NCBI GenBank assembly: GCA_013180625.2
Contig: SNVD02013093.1
Span: forward strand, 434,001-498,000
Direction of reading: 5' to 3'
DNA: 64,000 nt
From: Boswellia sacra
Lineage: Eukaryota > Streptophyta > Magnoliopsida > Sapindales > Burseraceae
Below, one piece after another: positions 1 through 11,298 of this stretch. A program made the translations under genes and the position numbers. Numbering within the stretch: position 1 is the stretch's first letter; each line of letters begins with the position of its first letter. The notes beneath the pieces are model-generated. The model ran no database searches. It was not told the origin of the DNA and was given only the letters and a program-made list of their open reading frames with translations.

Positions 1-274
1 AGAATAAGAAAAAATGATATTATTTTTCCATAATGAATGACGAAATCTGAAAACTCCATCAATCCAAAACCCATCTAACAACAAGACTGGTCTGGAAAAT
101 GGAAAAGACAAAATTGAGCCGCCAACTAGTTTAAAAAAATCATGGAAGTATAATATGTATAAACAATAATTTAGAAAAAAAAAATCAATAGGATATAATT
201 ATAAGCCTGAAAGCCTTAATTTAGAAAATATAATTATTCAGGCACATATGTAACTAAGGTTAGAAAAAGAAAAA
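1..274. other. AT-rich intergenic DNA
   Basis: AT-rich, no convincing coding potential on either strand. It forms the left flank of the MULE-like element that begins near 275. Confidence 0.6.
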
Positions 275-1696
275 TGGGCTAATCACATAGACCAACACCC
301 CACCCCCGCACCCACCCCTAGAGATGGACACAGGTCGGGTCGGGTCGGGTCGGGTCCAACCTGACACGACCCGATGAATGGTCGGGTTTGGAATTTTTGA
401 CCCGTGTTTGGGTTTTTCAAGTATAGAACCCAAGGTGTAACTCGAATCATCAAGTCGGGTTGATCGGGTCGGGTTGATCGGGTTTCGATTAACATAATTT
501 TTAGAGCTTATTTTGTGTGACAATTTGGGTCGGGTCGGGTCGAATATGACATGCAAAAAACAACCCGATTTCAAACCCGATTGTAGGAAACCCGATTTCG
601 GATTACTGCAACACAAAAACCGACTCCAACCCGATCAAACTCGATCGGGTCGGATATTTTTGCACACCCCTACCCACCCCAGCTTTTTGACTTAATTTCA
701 CTTATATTGGCTGTTTACCATTTTGTATTACTACCTATCCCTAACATTATAAAAATTCATGATGGATCACCCTTCTAAAAAATTTCAAAAAACTAAGCTG
801 GTATGAGTCAAACCCATTCCTCCATAAAATGCGATAACTTCCTACCGCCAAACCAACTCCTTTAATTCGTTTAATATACACAAATTTTATCATTTATTAT
901 AATACTATTTTAAGGAATTAAACAAAATGTCAAAGAGTTCCTCCACTTCGCCCCGATAGCAATAGCAGCACTTCCACCCCCTTCAAACAATTCAACTGAA
1001 ATTTGCATTTGCAAACGATGCATCATTCAGACGTGACAAAATTTGTGTTTGGATGGCAAGAAAAATTGGGAAAGAAAGATGAAGCGAGAGAAAAAAACAT
1101 AGGAAAAAAAAGTTCAATGCAACATCAGAGCAATCACCCCCCCAAAATTAAAAAAAAAAAAAGGACAAAACTGTTGCACCATTAACACCTGTCGCTACCA
1201 CCACCACCACTAGCAATCCATTCATTCATCTAACAAATAAAAGTGTGATGGTTGAATTTGTGATAGGAAGCCAAATCACGGACATGGACCTGGACCTGGA
1301 TCTCAATTTTTTTTAATTGAGTCAATCTGCTGCTTTTGATGAGTGGGAACAAGAGTTTAAGCACCTAAACAATGCTAGGAGAAGTTGGAGAAGCGGTGGG
1401 AGTGGTTGGCGGCAGAGAAGTTTGCAGTTCTCTCCCACACTATGTGAGGTTGAGAAGGAGAGGAAGAGAAAGAGGAATCGAGCTGTTTCAGTTTAGATTT
1501 AGGTTAAATATATATTTTTTGTTCATTTAAAATCACATGATCTATTTGGCCTGGTGGTAGAGGAAGGTTAAAGTAGTTTGTAGTCTTGGGCCTAAAAAAT
1601 TAATAGAATGACGGATCATGATGAATTTTTGCAACGTCAAGGATAGGTGGTAATTCAAAATGGTAAACAGGGTGGGGGGTTCTGATGATTAGCCCA
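275..1696. mobile_element. Non-autonomous MULE-like element with long terminal inverted repeats
   Basis: The left arm starts TGGGCTAATCA at 275 and the right arm ends with its complement at 1696. After the nested hAT element is removed, the arms stay alignable for roughly 200 bp; for example 711-775 matches the reverse complement of about 1600-1670. Both flanks are A-rich (AAAGAAAAA-type), so the expected 9-bp duplication is present only within a one-base ambiguity. No transposase is encoded. The interior from about 1000 to 1500 is less AT-rich, with a CCA run, a short Asp/Leu-rich reading frame near 1270-1310 and a purine-rich stretch. It could be captured host sequence, but I do not recognise a gene. 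Confidence 0.6.
319..672. mobile_element. hAT-type MITE made largely of CGGGT repeats
   Basis: The ends are TAGAGATGGACA and TGCACACCCCTA, imperfect inverted repeats of the TAG...CTA hAT type. They are flanked by a perfect 8-bp duplication CCCACCCC (311-318 and 673-680). The interior is dominated by short CGGGT/ACCCG repeats on both strands, typical of subterminal transposase-binding repeats. It has no coding capacity and sits inside the left arm of the MULE-like element around it, so it inserted later. Confidence 0.8.
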
Positions 1697-2670
1697 AAGA
1701 AAAAAATATAGTGAATTCTAAGTCCTAACGTTTAACATCATGTCTACTATTGGTGATTAATGCCAATCATAAATCTAATATATAATTACACGTTCAAACA
1801 ATTATAATATAAAACATTGATTTACCTAAATTAGTTTGAAAAGCAATATATTACTCAACTTGAGGTCAATAAATGTGAAGTGCAATGTTACATCTATAAC
1901 CAAATTTTACAAATAAATCTTTATGAGAAAAGTTACAATGCAGGACATGATAATTAAATATCCAATAGGATTTTTTCAAGTTAGGTTGTAAGGAAAGGTG
2001 GTTATAAATTAATTATAGATGTAGTAACTAAGAATAATAGTCCAAAACTTTTTACCATATCAAGCACATTTAAACCTTCAATATGGCTAAACTTTCCAAC
2101 ATGTGGTCAAACACAATAACAAATTTGAGAAGAAAACTTGCCTATTGTTAAGTTGGCTACTTCTCTAAAATCTTAAGTTTGCAAAGGTTCGTGCACTTAA
2201 TTACAAAGTGGACCAAAACATATATTTTTAATTAATACTTTTAAATAACACAGAAGCGAGTTGAATTTGTGACTGTTAAATCAAGACGGCCCTTAGACCA
2301 TGTTGCTTTTAGAAAAATCGCAAACTTAACATTAATATTTTATTCTTTAATATATGCAAGATTATTAGCCAATGTTATAAGAGCCCTGATCACAATTTGC
2401 TTTAACTGCACATTTAACTACGAAATATTTGTATGATACTAATATAATGTCAAAATAATTAAAATGGCCAAGGATTGTAAAATGGTAACTGAGTTGCAAA
2501 CTTTTTTGATCATGATCTAATCAAGTTGAATTAAATTGGACAAAAAATACTCTCCTCTTCATCGCCACATGCAGAATAGTAACTAAAGGAAGAAGGACAG
2601 ATCTAACTTTTATTGGACCGGCAGAGGTATGGCGTTCGATGCTGGAGTGAATTAAGCGGCAGCTTTTGCC
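1697..2670. other. Intergenic DNA 3' of the DUF247 gene
   Basis: AT-rich sequence without a credible gene. The part nearest 2670 is presumably the 3'UTR and terminator region of the minus-strand DUF247 gene. Nothing else is recognisable. Confidence 0.5.
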
Positions 2671-4251
2671 TCATAGTAAAGCAAAACTGTGTAAACAGTT
2701 TACAACAGTCACAGCAAGTGCTACGGTGGCTCCAACCAAAGCAATCACGCTCCAAGGGCTTTCAAAATATTTGTTTTCAAGTTGAGCCATCCAGACATTG
2801 TACTTTTTTCCGCAGTGATTGTGGATTTCTTCTATGATATTGCGACAGCTGTCATCAAAAGGTAGAGGCATGTCATCAATCCTTATCTCCTTGAAGAGTT
2901 TAACTACGTCTTCATCGCTATCAAATACATGCGTGAGTATACCACTGACGCGCAACTCCTTCACATCTTCTGTTCGAATTATGAGTGAATCAAGGAAGTG
3001 AATATACGTGGAGACCTCAAACTTACTGTTGTAAGAATCTAAAGACAATTCATAAGCTACCAAGTTTAAAAACTTGAAAATTGTTGATGTATTCAATCGG
3101 ATGGAGGGTAGCTTTAATGTTCCTTGACTGAAATTAATATCTGTGAAATAACATGTACCACTGGATTTCAACTTAATCCCTGCTTCTTTAAGCTCCCCAA
3201 CATTATGCATGGAGGTCAAATTCAAGATCGGACCATGCGGTAGGGGTAGGAAATAAAGTAGCACAAAGATGATGCGCCCTAGACTGCCGCATAGCATTGC
3301 TAAAACTTTCGCCTTGTATTGTTCAAGTTTCCGCACAACCGACTTTTTATGTAACGGAGTTGGTTGGATTAAGCTTTTCCGCATATGGTCGAGAAGATGA
3401 CAGGGATCTTTTGGTGGTGGCAGCATATCTGGACGCAGTACTCCACTGTATGACATCTCAGCGATAAACTCTTGGATTGATTCCATCAGCTTCTCAGTAC
3501 TATCTTTATTCGCATCGACCAACAACTTGAGAACTCTATAGGGAAGTTGGTTCTCCAACAGTAATAAATCCATGGTAAATTCGATGCCTCCAGTGACGCC
3601 TACTATAATTTCGAATTCCTTTGAGTTGAGAATTTCCTTTTTTCTAAACTTGCGACTATAGATGTAAAGCAGCACTGCGCATCCATCCATAAGAAACATC
3701 CAGGCAAGCTCATCATCATTGTAGGATTGCGTTACATCCAACTCGTAGCAGTTCCTCAGATCCTTTATCTCCCCTATAATATCAAGATATAGCTGTTCCT
3801 TGTTGATGCTATGCTCTTTTATGAACACGGCAGCTAATCTAAGCTTCATCTCTTGTGTAACTCTGAGATTTGTATTTTTATGGTGGTAAGGACCAATTGA
3901 AACCACCCTTGGGTCAAAGTACTTGTTAAAATTCTGATGGTTGCGCATGCCATCTCGGACCTTTGGTATACTTGGTTTGATATTTGCCTCTTCATCACCT
4001 GCCTTATCATCTGTTAACAGATTATCCAAAGATTTGAGATTCTCCTTCGCTTTGTTGCTCAACCCTCCGCTCTTTTCAACAATTATTTGGTCAATTCCTT
4101 TGGTTGTTTCGCCAGCTTGTTCTTGGATGCTAACCTTTTCTGTTCGTCCCTCCTCCATGGAAACCGCCATTTCAAGATCGTTTTCGGACATCTTGGAATC
4201 TGCCTTTTCATTAATTAGTAATATTTGATAATGAATAGATTCATCACACAT
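2671..4251 (-). CDS. DUF247 (UPF0481) plant membrane protein
   Basis: A single 526-residue frame of the plant DUF247 family (the UPF0481 protein At3g47200 type). The family hallmark begins near residue 93 with PSIPKVRDGMR, followed by the YFDPRVVSIGPYHH signature that opens nearly all members. An acidic region (WMFLMDGCAVLL, about 185-196) and a QLPYRVLKLL block follow. One hydrophobic helix lies at the extreme C-terminus (about 501-522), typical of tail-anchored members. The first 90 residues are hydrophilic and unconserved, so translation could also start at Met21 (4191). Family length is usually 400-550 aa and there is no intron in the coding part. Molecular function is unknown. Grass relatives act in self-incompatibility, but nothing here suggests that role. 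The reading frame is intact. Confidence 0.92.
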   Translation of the reverse strand: MCDESIHYQILLINEKADSKMSENDLEMAVSMEEGRTEKVSIQEQAGETTKGIDQIIVEKSGGLSNKAKENLKSLDNLLTDDKAGDEEANIKPSIPKVRDGMRNHQNFNKYFDPRVVSIGPYHHKNTNLRVTQEMKLRLAAVFIKEHSINKEQLYLDIIGEIKDLRNCYELDVTQSYNDDELAWMFLMDGCAVLLYIYSRKFRKKEILNSKEFEIIVGVTGGIEFTMDLLLLENQLPYRVLKLLVDANKDSTEKLMESIQEFIAEMSYSGVLRPDMLPPPKDPCHLLDHMRKSLIQPTPLHKKSVVRKLEQYKAKVLAMLCGSLGRIIFVLLYFLPLPHGPILNLTSMHNVGELKEAGIKLKSSGTCYFTDINFSQGTLKLPSIRLNTSTIFKFLNLVAYELSLDSYNSKFEVSTYIHFLDSLIIRTEDVKELRVSGILTHVFDSDEDVVKLFKEIRIDDMPLPFDDSCRNIIEEIHNHCGKKYNVWMAQLENKYFESPWSVIALVGATVALAVTVVNCLHSFALL

Positions 4252-4288
4252 GAATTTAGATAATTTTTGTAGGGAAATCTAGTAATTT

Positions 4289-6562
4289 ATTAGGCATTAT
4301 ATTAGGAAAAGATAATTGTATATATTCTGGACCACGTACAATTAAGTTTTTTGTGATTTACAGAACTTAAACTAGCTTATTCATTAATTAGTAAATAATA
4401 TGACGTCTCTTCAGCCAGTTTGAATGTAGCTATACATATTTCATAAAAATATTAGGGACACCAATAAAAATAACAATAATAAAAATTATATTTAAAGGCT
4501 CACAATAGAAAACAAAAAAGAAAAAGCAAAAGATTTCCCGTGCTTCTTTAAGTGTTGTAAATAATTAAACCAACAGTTAGGGTGTTTATTTTATTTCAGT
4601 CATCACTTAAATATAATTAGGTCAAGAATAAAGGCCTCTTAAAAAAAAACTTATTTTAAGCAGTATTTGGAAAATGGAAATTTATCACTTTTGTGAATTA
4701 ATATGATCTCAATTGAATTTCAAATTTTTATTTCATAAATAACCTTATACTTTAAATGACGAAAATTAATACTATAATTAAGAATTATATAAGCTTAGTA
4801 AAGAAAATTATATCCATATTAATAATTAAAATAAATAAATAAATATTTGTTGTAATTATAATGATTGAATTTCATTTAATTTGTAAATGTATTAATTTCT
4901 TTAATATTTTTTAAAAAAGAGTAAAAAGAGAAACCAAGAATCAAATATGAAAGTTTCTCTATTCCTCAAGAAATCAAAGGATAACTTTAATGTTAACTAA
5001 ATAATCTAACCTATAATAAATGACCAGTTAATTATTACAATTCTAAAGCGGACCAAAATAGAAATGAGGAACGATGAGCAAATTTCATGCATAACCTTAT
5101 GACGCTTGAATTCGTCAAATGAAAAGCCAAATTTACTTTTATAAAAACTCAATTTGTAAGTGACAAACATTCACATTATTAACTAACAACATTAGAGTTT
5201 CAAAGTGATAGACCTGAACCTCAAGGTAGCGACAGTAAGCGAACCAGACTGCACTTCAGGGATCACAGCAGTGCCTGCAACCAAAAACAAAAACAAATCA
5301 ATAATATAATAGTGTCAAGAATTTACAAAAAGGAAAATCGTAAGTTAAGGGAAAATCTATCAAATACTAGCACATACCGTTAGCAATCTATGAAAAAAAT
5401 ATATATTCCAAGCAATTTGAGACAGAGATTGAAGAAGAGAACTAACAAGGCAGTGAGTAAATTGATTTGCAAATGTACAAGTGGGCGACAGCTTTCTGTA
5501 TAAATAGGGAAAGATTTCACAAATAACCCTACGTAACTTATAAATAGAACTTAAAATGAAAGGCATCCGAGAGCTACATACTATTTAATTATTATAACGT
5601 AAAGAAAGAATAACTTTTTCCTTCTTTCTTTTTTAACTATTTTTTTTTATTTAAGCTTTGTGTTGAGAAGTACTTTAATTCCACTAATTAATGTCTTATT
5701 CCTGGAGGATAAATAGATAATTCCACTATCACATGGTTAGTAATATGATTTGTATCGGAATATATGCAAAACCAAAAAAAAAAAAAGAAGGATTTATAAA
5801 TGAACAAAGCTGAACATTTTTAATTTCCTGTATTTATTTTGCAGAACAGTTTTTTTAAACAGTTTTATAAAATCAATACCCAATAGAGTCTCAATCATTG
5901 TTGATGATTTTGCTCAGTCCCTGGAAGGAAAAAAAAAGGATATATTCTTTGAATCATTTCTTTTTTAATAGTTTAAAAGAAGGCCTTAACAGTTCCCATC
6001 TTTAATACTATTATGAGCAATCTTCTTACTTTAATGAAACAGCATCAAACAAAAAATTTTCTAAAAAGAAATTTAGATTTTGCACTTATGAGTGGGTTGA
6101 TAAGAATATTGGAATCTTATTCTTTGACATAGTGGAAACGAGATCGTTTTGCTTAAGTTTTTAAAAAGTTAGCAATCTCTTCAATTGGTTAAATCATCAA
6201 GAAGAATTTTATGGTTGTTACTTCGCTTGGGGTCATACAGCAACATTCAGGAATATTGCCTTCTCTACTTTAAGTTTTAGGTACAATCTAATTTTTTTTA
6301 ATTTAGTCAAACCTTAATTTTTTTTTATCCTAATATTTTGTTGAATTGTCAAATTATCTAATAACTCTTTGTTTTTTTGTCCTGACCGAGTATTCTATTG
6401 CCAAGCAATCATTTAAACCATATGTTTTTCTAAACCTTACCAAATGAAGTTGTCTAACTATCTAGTAGGGTTTACTCTACACTCAAACCTGACTTGATAT
6501 CTATCAAAATTTATTAAATGTCAAAATACAGTGTCAATTTGTCAAATAACAACTCAATATTA
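4289..6562. other. Upstream region of the DUF247 gene
   Basis: Apart from the candidate leader exons and TATA box at 5214-5506, this is AT-rich DNA with homopolymer runs and no credible coding region. Short frames here have no recognisable protein features. Confidence 0.5.
5214..5470 (-). promoter_or_regulatory. Probable promoter and 5'UTR exons of the DUF247 gene
   Basis: On the minus strand a TATA-like TATTTATA (5499-5506) precedes a CT-rich leader. A leader exon could run from about 5470 to a GTATG donor after 5378. A second 61-nt exon, 5274-5214, has a TTGCAG acceptor and a CAG/GT donor. A further acceptor (ATTACTAG) lies about 35 bases upstream of the DUF247 start codon. The exon structure is inferred from splice signals only. 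The 61-nt exon could alternatively belong to an unrecognised gene fragment. Confidence 0.35.
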
Positions 6563-7489
6563 GGGGGTTTTTTTTGTGTCTAAAATCTAGATGAGTCTAA
6601 ATTAAACCAAGTTTGAATTGGTTTCAATATTAAACTTTAAATAATATGTTTTTATTTTTTTTAACATTTTAATTAAAATGTCTGAAAGCTCATATTTTTG
6701 CACACATTTTCTTATTTGTTTATATTATTTTCACTTATGATTTTATTTAACATAATAGAAGTATTTACATATCAATATTTATTATGAATCTAATTTATTA
6801 ATGTTTATAATTGGGTAAAAAAATTATTTTTTTAAAGGATTTGATATAGTTAAATTAAAGGATAATATCAATAAATACCCTGAGGTTTTAACTTAATATC
6901 AACCTGCAAAGGAATATGTATTTTTAGTCAATTACACTCTTGAACTTGTATTACAATAATCACCTAACATTTTCTATTAAAACTTGAACTAACAGTAAGA
7001 GGTAATATAGTAATTTTGTACATAAGAATTTACCATCTATTTCAAAATTCATTGGAAATTGAATTAAAAAAATTAAAACCCATAAAAAAAAATCAACGCA
7101 ACCACCTCCCTTAAACAAGCCTAGCAACCGGTGCCACCACCCCTAAAAACCCCAGCTGCCACCACTCAAAAAATCCAACCGCCATAACCACATTAACCAC
7201 CAACACCCCAAAAATGCAACCCCCTAAATACCACCAACCATCCACCAGAAAACCTAGCCATACTCCAAAAATTCTAGCCATCCAATTGCCGCCACTATCT
7301 CAAACAATCCAGCCACCCAACTACCCCCAATAATGTATGAAAAACCTGGCCAAAACCAAAAAGACCAGCTGTGGAGCCGGCACCACTAATTAATCCAAAA
7401 ATCCAATTGATGCCACCGCCTTACATGCACTCACATACCCACCATCCCAAAACCCCTAAACTAAAGTATCGAAAAATAAAAAAGGAGGA

Positions 7490-7794
7490 AGAAATCATCA
7501 TTGGAGATCATTACAGTCAGAGCCAAGAAATGCGAGAAGCTGGCTCAGTTAAATTGGCAGCGAAAAAGAGCAGCCTGGAAAAGAACGAAAGGGATGGTTA
7601 ATCACAGTCCACGACTTATATGGCTCGCCCGTTGGTGCTACTTCAATGATTACACCACTTTTTCATGTCTCATGGCTCTGACCGAGTTAGTCACTTCAAC
7701 CTTGGTTCTTGACTCATCCTCCGACTTTGACATGGTAACTGGAAACCCTGGGGTGACCTTGGAGCGTAGCGCAAGTATGGGGCCTATGATATGA
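7490..7794. other. GC-richer segment inside the MULE, possible captured gene fragment
   Basis: This stretch stands out from the AT-rich surroundings. It has open frames on both strands; the minus strand gives a 45-residue frame including PGFPVTMSKSEDESRTKVEV, and the plus strand a 97-codon frame. It resumes beyond the nested hAT at 9239-9330. I cannot assign it to a family. It fits the Pack-MULE pattern of carried host fragments, but this is inference. Confidence 0.35.
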
Positions 7795-9238
7795 TAGGGA
7801 TGACAATTTGACCCATCAGGTTTAAGACCCCATTATACTTGGCAAAAATGGCGATGATCCTAGGCAAAATAACCCACCCTGCCCCGCCCTGCACCACCCC
7901 GCAAGATATAGGGGCCTCTTTATAAAGTTTTAAAATTTTGATATTGTTTGTTTATTTTTTGAGTTATATTTGTTAAATTTTTTATATACGTGAATTCTTT
8001 ATAATTTTATAAACAATACAAATATTTTGGTAAAAGTCACATTTTGATTAATAATTATGGGTCTTTTAGTATATTAACATTAATTTAGTCATGTTATAAT
8101 GATAAAATAAAATATTTATATTTTACATTAATTAAATTTGTATAATATATACAATCTTGATATAGATTATTAAGTACTAATTCAATTATTGCAATATTAA
8201 CAAGATCATTTCCAAAATGTATACCTTTAATATAATGAATATATTATTTTCTAAATATATAAATAGAAATATGATAAGAATAATCTTATAACCTTAAATA
8301 TATGATTTATCTTAATTTAAATTAATTAATTTTATTAATGTTTCATATATATATATATAGTTAATTAATTGGTATATGTCATCATATTATTATTATTATT
8401 ATTATTATTATATTGAAATTAAATCAACATGCTATTAGAAAATTATTTAATTGTATTATCAACTATTTAAAAAATTATCAATTAACTAGTGTACAAGCAA
8501 TAATACATTTTTAACATTATTTCTAATAGAGTATATAACATTATTACTAATAAAATCAAATTGTAATTAGTGGTCACTATTTTTTTAGATGATATACCTA
8601 ATTTGTACAATTACCATTTCACTTGCATAATACCAATAAAAATGAAGACTTACATAAACATTATGGGTAATGGATTTTTTTTATATAATATAAATTAACT
8701 TTAGTTCTTTTAAGTTTAAGTATAATCACTATGTAGCTCATACAATGCAAATATAAATAAAAATCTATACAAATATTTTTTTAATCTAATGTAAATTAAC
8801 TTCTTCTTTTTTTTTTTTACTTTTAATGATTGTCGAATAATCAGATTTGCAATGAAATATTTTAGGATATATATCATATGTATATGTATTTTATTTTAGA
8901 TTAAGAATAAATTATATTTATGTTATTTTAAAAATTTATAGATGTATGTATGTATTTTTTTTAATGAAGTAGATTGAATATAAATTTTTTATAATTTTAA
9001 ATAATGGTTATAAAAATATTTATATTTTAGATAAAATAATTTAATAAAATTTAAATTTGGTGGGTTGTTGGGGGGGAGGGGGGGTGTTGGGTGTCGGGTG
9101 TCTAAGTCTTCTCTTTAAAATTTTGCCCAACCCTATCCCGCCCCATTCCGAGGCAACAAGGCGGGGTAGGAAAAAATTCAACGGGGCGGGAATGGGTAGC
9201 TACCGCCCCAAACCTGTCCCATCCCATTGCCAACCCTA
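7795..9238. mobile_element. Non-autonomous hAT element, AT-rich interior
   Basis: The left end is TAGGGATGACAATTT and the right end the complement of TAGGGTTGGCAA. GC-rich subterminal runs rich in CCCCGC/GGGGCGGG (7870-7915 and 9130-9215) enclose a very AT-rich middle. The flanks GCCTATGA and GCCTTTGA match at 7 of 8 bases, but the left one is separated from the terminus by five bases (TATGA), so the left junction is irregular. The frame 9057-9239 only reflects the terminal GC-rich repeat. Confidence 0.6.
8386..8412 (+). repeat. (ATT)n microsatellite
   Basis: About nine ATT units, inside the AT-rich core of the hAT element and just after a short (TA)n run at 8345-8359. Confidence 0.9.
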
Positions 9239-9906
9239 GCCTTTGATGGTCTACGGTACTGTTTAACCTAGAAAGGATGTTGGGCGATTAAGCCGAGAGA
9301 GTGTGGTGAAAGGATAGAAGAGACATGAGAGATTTTTTGTGAAGGTTTGGGGATTTTTATTTTTTAATTAAGGTTTAGGAGTTATGAAATTAAGTTTTTT
9401 TAATTTTATTAATTTCATAAAAAAAAGGTTAAAATTGTCTTTTTTTATTTTCCTCAAGGTTAAAATTAACATAAAATATTAGATGATGATTTTAATATAA
9501 GTTCAAAGATGTGATTGATTAAAATTGCATAGTCGTTCTCCGGTTCACATTAAATCAAAATTCGAGGGTACTTATTAATGTTGTCGCTTAAATTAAGTGA
9601 CTATTAAATAATTTAAAAAAATCTAGACAACCATAATATAAAATTAGAAATAAATAATAATATTCATACAAGGTTATATACAAATTAGTAATAAATAAAG
9701 TATATAAGAGCATTTTAGAGAATTAAAAGAGTAATAAATAATTCAGACATTTGCATTAATATAAAAACTAAAGTTTTTAGCTTTTTTCTATTCATACCAA
9801 ATAATTTGGGAATCAAACTTAAATTCAAAATATAAACATCTTAAAAGTGTCTAAAATCTGAGAATAAGACAAATTCAAACTTCATATGAAAAAAAAAAAC
9901 ACTCTT

Positions 9907-11298
9907 TGATATTTGGTTAAAATTTAAGAAATATTAAGGCTTGACAAAAACTCAAAACAATCTTTTTAACTTAACTACTTTGTACACTTTTCCTTATGAA
10001 TTTTACCTTTAACATCTCAGTATTTTTTGTCACAATCTTAACTGAATTAGGAATTTTATGATTTAGGGATTTTCATTCAATTAAGGATCTTAACTTTTCC
10101 TAATTTGATTTAAACCTAACAATTTAGCGATTTTGACTCAAATAGGGGTTTTGACTTTCTTAATTTGACTCAAATTCCAATATGTCTTAATTAGTATAAA
10201 TATAGGGTTTCATTATTAATTTGCTAGAAGTTGATTATTTGATATATGTTAAAGATTATTCACACAGATTGTTGATTGATTGTTTGTTTATAAATGTGAG
10301 TATTTGATTAGAGATTGTTTATTATTGATTGTGGTTTGTTCTTGTTACGGGTTTTCCGTCAGAGACCCTCCTCATTCCACACCCCATTGTTCAATTTAAT
10401 TCCCATTGCCTATGTTTTGCAGGGCAGGGTGGGCTAGGAAATTTTTATGCAGGGAATGCTTTCCCCAACCTCATCTCATTTCCTATACCAACATCTTTTA
10501 TTTAATGAAACTTAAAGTTTTAACAAAATAATATAACATTTTATTTTTAAACAATAATATAATTTTATACTTTCTAATAAGCAATATATTAAATTTCAAA
10601 TAAAAATAATATTTATAAGTGTATATATTTTTTATATGTAATAATTTATTATTTAAAAATAAAAATAATAATATATTTTACATTTTTATATATAATATAG
10701 GATGCGAAACAAGTGTATGATGGGGAATGTTAAACCCATTCCCACCCCAGTAACGGCTAACCTCACAAACCCTCAACCCGACCGTACATTTTGCCATCCC
10801 TATAAAGGATCATAGAATATTCAAGATACAAGGCCTTGTGCAGTACTTACAACAAATTAAGGGAAGAATTGTTGAAAACCAAGTAAATATCAAGGGCATC
10901 AGCTCAGAACTGGGTTGATAGTGTTGGAAAAGTCTTCAATATAAGATAGTGAGATTACAGACTTGTTACATAAGACGCTACAACATCAAACCTCGAACTT
11001 GCAACAAAGTTGCAAGATGTATGAGTCTTCTATTAGACATTAATAACTATGAGTATTAAAGCCAATCCTACTTGTACAAATAGTAAGATTGATTTGAGTG
11101 AGAGAAGCTAGCATTTTGCTTGTTTTATTCTTTAAATACAACAATTTCTATAGTTACCATAATATTGTTATCAAAATGACGAGAATCTCAAAAATGAGAA
11201 AATTTTAAGGGAAAAAAAAAGTGATGATTTCTCAGATGTCAAAGGTTACAAGTTCAGGCAACTCATCGACTTACTTGATGTGCTTTAAAACCCCAACT
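9907..11298. other. Intergenic DNA with decayed LTR and hAT remnants
   Basis: The part 10030-10372 resembles the solo LTR at 28844-29209: shared blocks include TTTTGACT..TAATTTGACTCAAAT, the AGTATAAAT box and a CTTGTTAC...TTTCC-TCA end. It looks like a diverged LTR copy. A CATTTTGCCATCCCTATA end at about 10787-10804 is a typical hAT terminus whose partner was not found. The remainder up to the 3' end of the next gene holds nothing recognisable. Confidence 0.45.

Larger units (their letters stand above)
6859..9587. mobile_element. MULE-type element inserted in a MITE and carrying a nested hAT
   Basis: It is flanked by a perfect 9-bp duplication TTAAATTAA (6850-6858 and 9588-9596). The ends AGGATAATATCAATAAATAC and the complement of GTACTTATTAATGTTGTCGC begin inverted repeats alignable over about 120 bp. 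No transposase is encoded. The interior has a CCA-rich stretch (7090-7330) and a segment of clearly higher GC (about 7490-7794, continuing at 9239-9330 after the hAT), which may be captured gene sequence. Length without the hAT is about 1.28 kb. Confidence 0.8.
6563..9906. mobile_element. PIF/Harbinger-like MITE, split by a MULE insertion
   Basis: The two outer pieces, 6563-6858 and 9588-9906, align end to end with the uninterrupted copy at 58663-59297, including the shared interior from GTCTAAAATCT to the CACTC end. Terminal repeats are of the GGGG-GTTTTTTT type and the left end is preceded by TTA. The right end is decayed. Joining the pieces across one copy of the 9-bp repeat TTAAATTAA restores the paralogue's order. 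No coding capacity. Confidence 0.7.

Noticed and set aside
330..540. Regularly repeated CGGGT units considered as CRISPR or telomere-like repeats
   Set aside because: Irregular spacing, no spacers, and a defined hAT element with TSD explains them.
260..616. Overlapping minus frames rich in Pro, Thr, Arg and Asp
   Set aside because: They come from translating CGGGT repeats of the hAT MITE.
1541..1600. tRNA A-box-like GGCCTGGTGGTAGAGG, considered as a SINE head
   Set aside because: It falls in the right arm of the MULE-like inverted repeat and pairs with the left arm; no B box follows.
9057..9239. 60-codon Gly-rich plus frame
   Set aside because: Created by the G-rich subterminal repeats of the hAT element.
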